Assembly (NCBI GenBank): GCA_009801015.1 | Contig: VHZZ01019149.1 | Location: forward strand, 1-37,807 | Direction: 5' to 3' | Length of the DNA stretch: 37,807 bases | DNA from: Silene noctiflora | Lineage: Eukaryota > Streptophyta > Magnoliopsida > Caryophyllales > Caryophyllaceae | Shown here: piece by piece, positions 35,256-37,807 of the stretch | How the letters are laid out: every line of letters begins with the position of its first letter | How positions within the stretch are numbered: the stretch's first letter is position 1 | Position numbers and translations under genes: made by a program | The notes under the pieces: model-generated | Databases searched by the model: none | The model's input: only the letters and a program-made list of their open reading frames with translations | Told to the model about the DNA's origin: nothing

Positions 35256-36670
35256 TTACGATATTGATTTTTGACTATAAGAAATCCACACTTTGACACC
35301 TACGATTCCGTAACGAGTGGATACTAGAGCAGAAGCATAATCTCTTTTCTGGTTTAATACATTACAAGAAGTTTTTCCATACTTTCCGCATTCAGTTCGA
35401 GCAATTTCTGCACCTCGTAATCGACCTGAACAACAGATACGAATACCCTCGATCTCCTTTTTCATTCTTAATGGAATCTTCCTTATTATTTGACTAAAAA
35501 TGGAACTAAAGTCTCTACTTTTCTTTTTTGATTGGAAAGAGATGTCTTTAGCAATCGGAGAAGCACTTTGATAAACAGATGTAATCTTGACCGATTTAAT
35601 TACGGTATTAGTCTTTGTTCTAGTAGACAAGAAAGAGCGCATTTTTTTAACTTCGTTCAAATGATAGTCGTACCCGTAAGGAATTCTTCTATTTTTCGGT
35701 ATGATCTCTCTCATCATCTCTATTCCTTTTATTAATTCTCTTATCTTACCTAGATCTATGCATTTTTCTATCAATTTCATTACCTTTTCCTTAGCCATAA
35801 GATTCCAACATTTTCTCTTTAATTCAGCTAAGAGCGGGTCCCGGGCGAAGAGGTTCTTATAAAGTATAAGCCTATCCCTTCGAAAGAAAGAGGTAGCATC
35901 GAAGAAAGGAAAGGGCAAGATGGTCTTTTCTTTCTTTCCCACAAAGCGAAGATCATTCGCTTGGCGAATGCAGTGGGTCAACCTCTTTTTGGATTCAGCC
36001 AAAGACTTTTTCTCGCTGGTAGAGCTTTCCAGAAAAAGGGCGATGCGAGAACGTATTCTCTTATCTGAGCTTCTTCCCTGCGCATTAGATCTCTTCATCG
36101 TAGATGCTTCAACCACGCCCGGTGCCACGAAATTTTGGAGAACTGGGACGGGATCGAAAGGAATTTTATTATGATTATTCAATAAGTATTGCATGACCGA
36201 ATAATTACGGGAAGGGCGCACCATAGGGAGGGCCCTTTTAAGTTTAAGTAGATGACTTTTCGGGTCGTTGTAGCCTTGCTTCCTTTTTGACCAAACCCTG
36301 ATTTCGTTTTTCTGGTCGTCCAGTCGAGCAGACGCTATTCTTTTCCCGGCCCTACGGCCTCTCACTTCCTTTCCTTCTTCTTTTCTTTTTGAGCGAACGC
36401 TTGAAAAAAGAGAGTAGATCGGCCCTACTTTCCCTAATTTCCACCACCGGATCTTTAATAAGAGGAAAGATCTGGATTTTTTGCGCCGTTTACCTTTTAA
36501 ATTTGAGAGTCGATGAGGAAGAAAAAAATTAATGAATGTGCTTTTTTGAAAATTTAGAAGAAGACACTTCCCCAGCCGAGAACCAGAGTCAAGTCTCGTA
36601 AGTGGACGTATCGAACCTAAATAAGATCTCAGATTGATATCTTGATATACTAATTTACCATAATAATAAA
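35256..36670 (-). CDS. rps3: Mitochondrial ribosomal protein S3, exon 2 (partial gene)
   Basis: Encodes nearly all of plant mitochondrial S3, a small-subunit ribosomal protein that binds 16S-type rRNA at the mRNA entry side. Recognisable blocks run from three Tyr codons (36660-36668, [10 protein letters not shown]) through [28 protein letters not shown] and KKMRSFLS to the S3 C-terminal domain (about 35260-35460: [34 protein letters not shown]). The longest ATG-started ORF begins at 36365, but that Met is internal: homology continues in frame to the three Tyr codons, and an in-frame stop lies at 36717-36719. I therefore place the exon start near 36670, where plant rps3 is split by an intron after about 25 codons. 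The visible part is about 471 codons. Compared from memory with Arabidopsis S3 (about 556 aa), some 50 residues are missing from the variable middle (near 36261-36275), and the tail after SYS is short and different. Exon 1 is not in the window. Identity is certain; the exact splice site is not. Confidence 0.95.
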
Positions 36671-37807
36671 GATAAAGAGAGTCAATCTCCGAAAGAAAAA
36701 GACTTTCCTTTTTCTTTTAAAGTCGGGCTCCCATTCACCAACGGAAACTCAAGGTGCTCTCCGAATCGTGCAGGATAGTAATCTATCACATGACTCTCAA
36801 ACTCAACCCGTGGTGAATCCCAGGAGACAAAGGCAAAGCGCTTAATCCTTTGTCCCATACTTTGAATGCTCCCTCCCGTCGATCAAGGAGCGAGACTACT
36901 AGTAATTAGGCTTAGCTTTAAACCGCTATCGGTTAAGTCAAGTCCCTTTGGTCGGTTCACTCAGGTAGTCTTACCTTATTTTATTTTCCTTAACGTTCAG
37001 AGTTGTTCTGGTTTGAGAAAGGAGCACCGGCCGAGCGCCCTAAATAAATAAGAAATGGACAGCAGAGGAAGAATTTGAGACCAAGTTGAAGCTAGCAAGA
37101 TGTCGATTACCAACCCGAAGGCGGGGGTTAGTAAGAACAGAGGCTTTTCCCCCTAACCTAAGTGTGTCCACCAGCGAAGCAACTGGTACTTAATCGGGCA
37201 GGAGTGGTTTCGTGCAAAGCCCTCGCAGCAGTCAGAGGCAGTTGTCATTTGAAAGGAAAAGCCCGGGTTCCAAACCTGCGCACCCTTCCTAACTTTAATT
37301 TGTTTTAAGTTAAGAGGTCCCTTCTCTTCTATGATCCTCCATGATATTAGTAAAGAAAGTCTTTGCCTTAATTGAGGCGCTCTAAGCAGCTTACTTACTA
37401 ATAAAGCAGAAAAAAATACCTTCTTTCTCAAAGTAAAGATTCTCTCTTCGTGCTTTAGAAAGATTTCACCAATAGCTCTTTATTAAACGAGACTCCTATA
37501 TACATATCTTAGTAGCCCTTTTTTGACAGCTTAGACTAAGCTCCAGTTTAGATAGGGTTCCGGTCGTAATCAAGAGAGGTAAGGAGCGCCTAAGTAATGA
37601 TCTAATCTTTAGTACTATAAAGGAAAGGAGTGAAGCCGCAAGCGGCGAGTTACGAGTTGGCGATTGAGTATACCGAATAAAAACCACTAAATTCTTCAAA
37701 TGAGGGTATCCATCATATAACATACATTAAGACTAGTATAGTACTTCGTAACGATTAGGAACTAAACTACCTGCCAAAACGCCATTGTAACTCATAACTC
37801 CGACCCT
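36671..37807 (-). other. Probable 3' part of the rps3 group II intron
   Basis: In plant mitochondria a group II intron separates the first roughly 25 codons of rps3 from the rest. The rps3 frame here opens exactly at the expected second-exon boundary and is closed by a stop at 36717-36719, so the sequence upstream on the minus strand should be intron. Visible structure near the acceptor is a GACTTT...AAAGTC hairpin (36699-36722), which could belong to domain VI. I could not find a canonical domain V (GAGC...GAAA...GGTTC type). No exon 1 sequence (Met-Ala-Arg-Lys-Gly start) was found up to 37807; the intron is usually 1.5-2 kb, so exon 1 may lie outside. The alternative is that exon 1 is lost and this is plain spacer. 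Short ORFs in this stretch resemble nothing known to me. Confidence 0.5.

Noticed and set aside
37265-37290. tRNA T-arm-like GGGTTCCAAACCTGC
   Set aside because: The loop does not fit TTCRANN and no cloverleaf can be built.
36866-37431. Small ORFs on both strands upstream of rps3 exon 2
   Set aside because: They lie in the presumed rps3 intron, have no maturase or other motif, and match no gene known to me.
1-37807. CRISPR arrays, bacterial operons, rRNA genes, plastid-derived genes
   Set aside because: No regularly spaced repeats, no rRNA signature and no plastid coding or tRNA sequence could be recognised by eye on either strand.

Overview
This window looks like part of a seed-plant mitochondrial genome, most likely an expanded, gene-poor one. 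The basis is one clear plant-type mitochondrial gene, rps3 (ribosomal protein S3, minus strand, 35256 to about 36670). It shows positions where C-to-U RNA editing would restore conserved residues, and its reading frame opens where the group II-intron-interrupted exon 2 of plant rps3 begins. A second recognisable relic is a minus-strand initiator tRNA-like sequence (trnfM, 9217-9310) with an enlarged anticodon loop. There are no Shine-Dalgarno-led operons, no dense bacterial-style coding, no rRNA and no CRISPR array. Genus cannot be decided from this. The uninterrupted exon 2 argues against the two-intron rps3 known from many gymnosperms and ferns, so an angiosperm is the better guess.

Layout. 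1-9216: A+T-rich non-coding DNA with short unsupported ORFs, several strong inverted repeats (874-921, 2319-2346, 3085-3121) and a run of 13 G at 8406-8418. 9217-9310: trnfM-like pseudogene. 9311-20800: non-coding DNA with hairpins at 14936-14974, 15076-15095 and 18720-18741, an ATG-less open stretch at 15295-15471, and overlapping ORFs at 16449-17017. 20790-21070: a G+C-rich, structured segment of unknown origin. 21071-26350: non-coding. 26357-27162: two overlapping plus-strand ORFs, the longest after rps3, unidentified. 27163-35145: non-coding with small ORFs. 35107-35168: two stem-loops just downstream of rps3 that could define its mRNA 3' end. 35256-36670: rps3 exon 2. 36671-37807: probably the 3' part of the rps3 intron; exon 1 was not found and would lie beyond the window.

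Functionally, only rps3 (small subunit of the mitochondrial ribosome) can be defended as a working gene. The usual partner rpl16, which in most plants overlaps the end of rps3, is not seen downstream. The remainder is the spacer typical of large plant mitochondrial genomes. Two patterns recur in it: stable stem-loops, and a short A/T motif (TATAATATA or its complement, about 11 copies counted by eye), one copy of which lies inside the enlarged anticodon loop of the tRNA relic. I found no convincing new multi-gene system.
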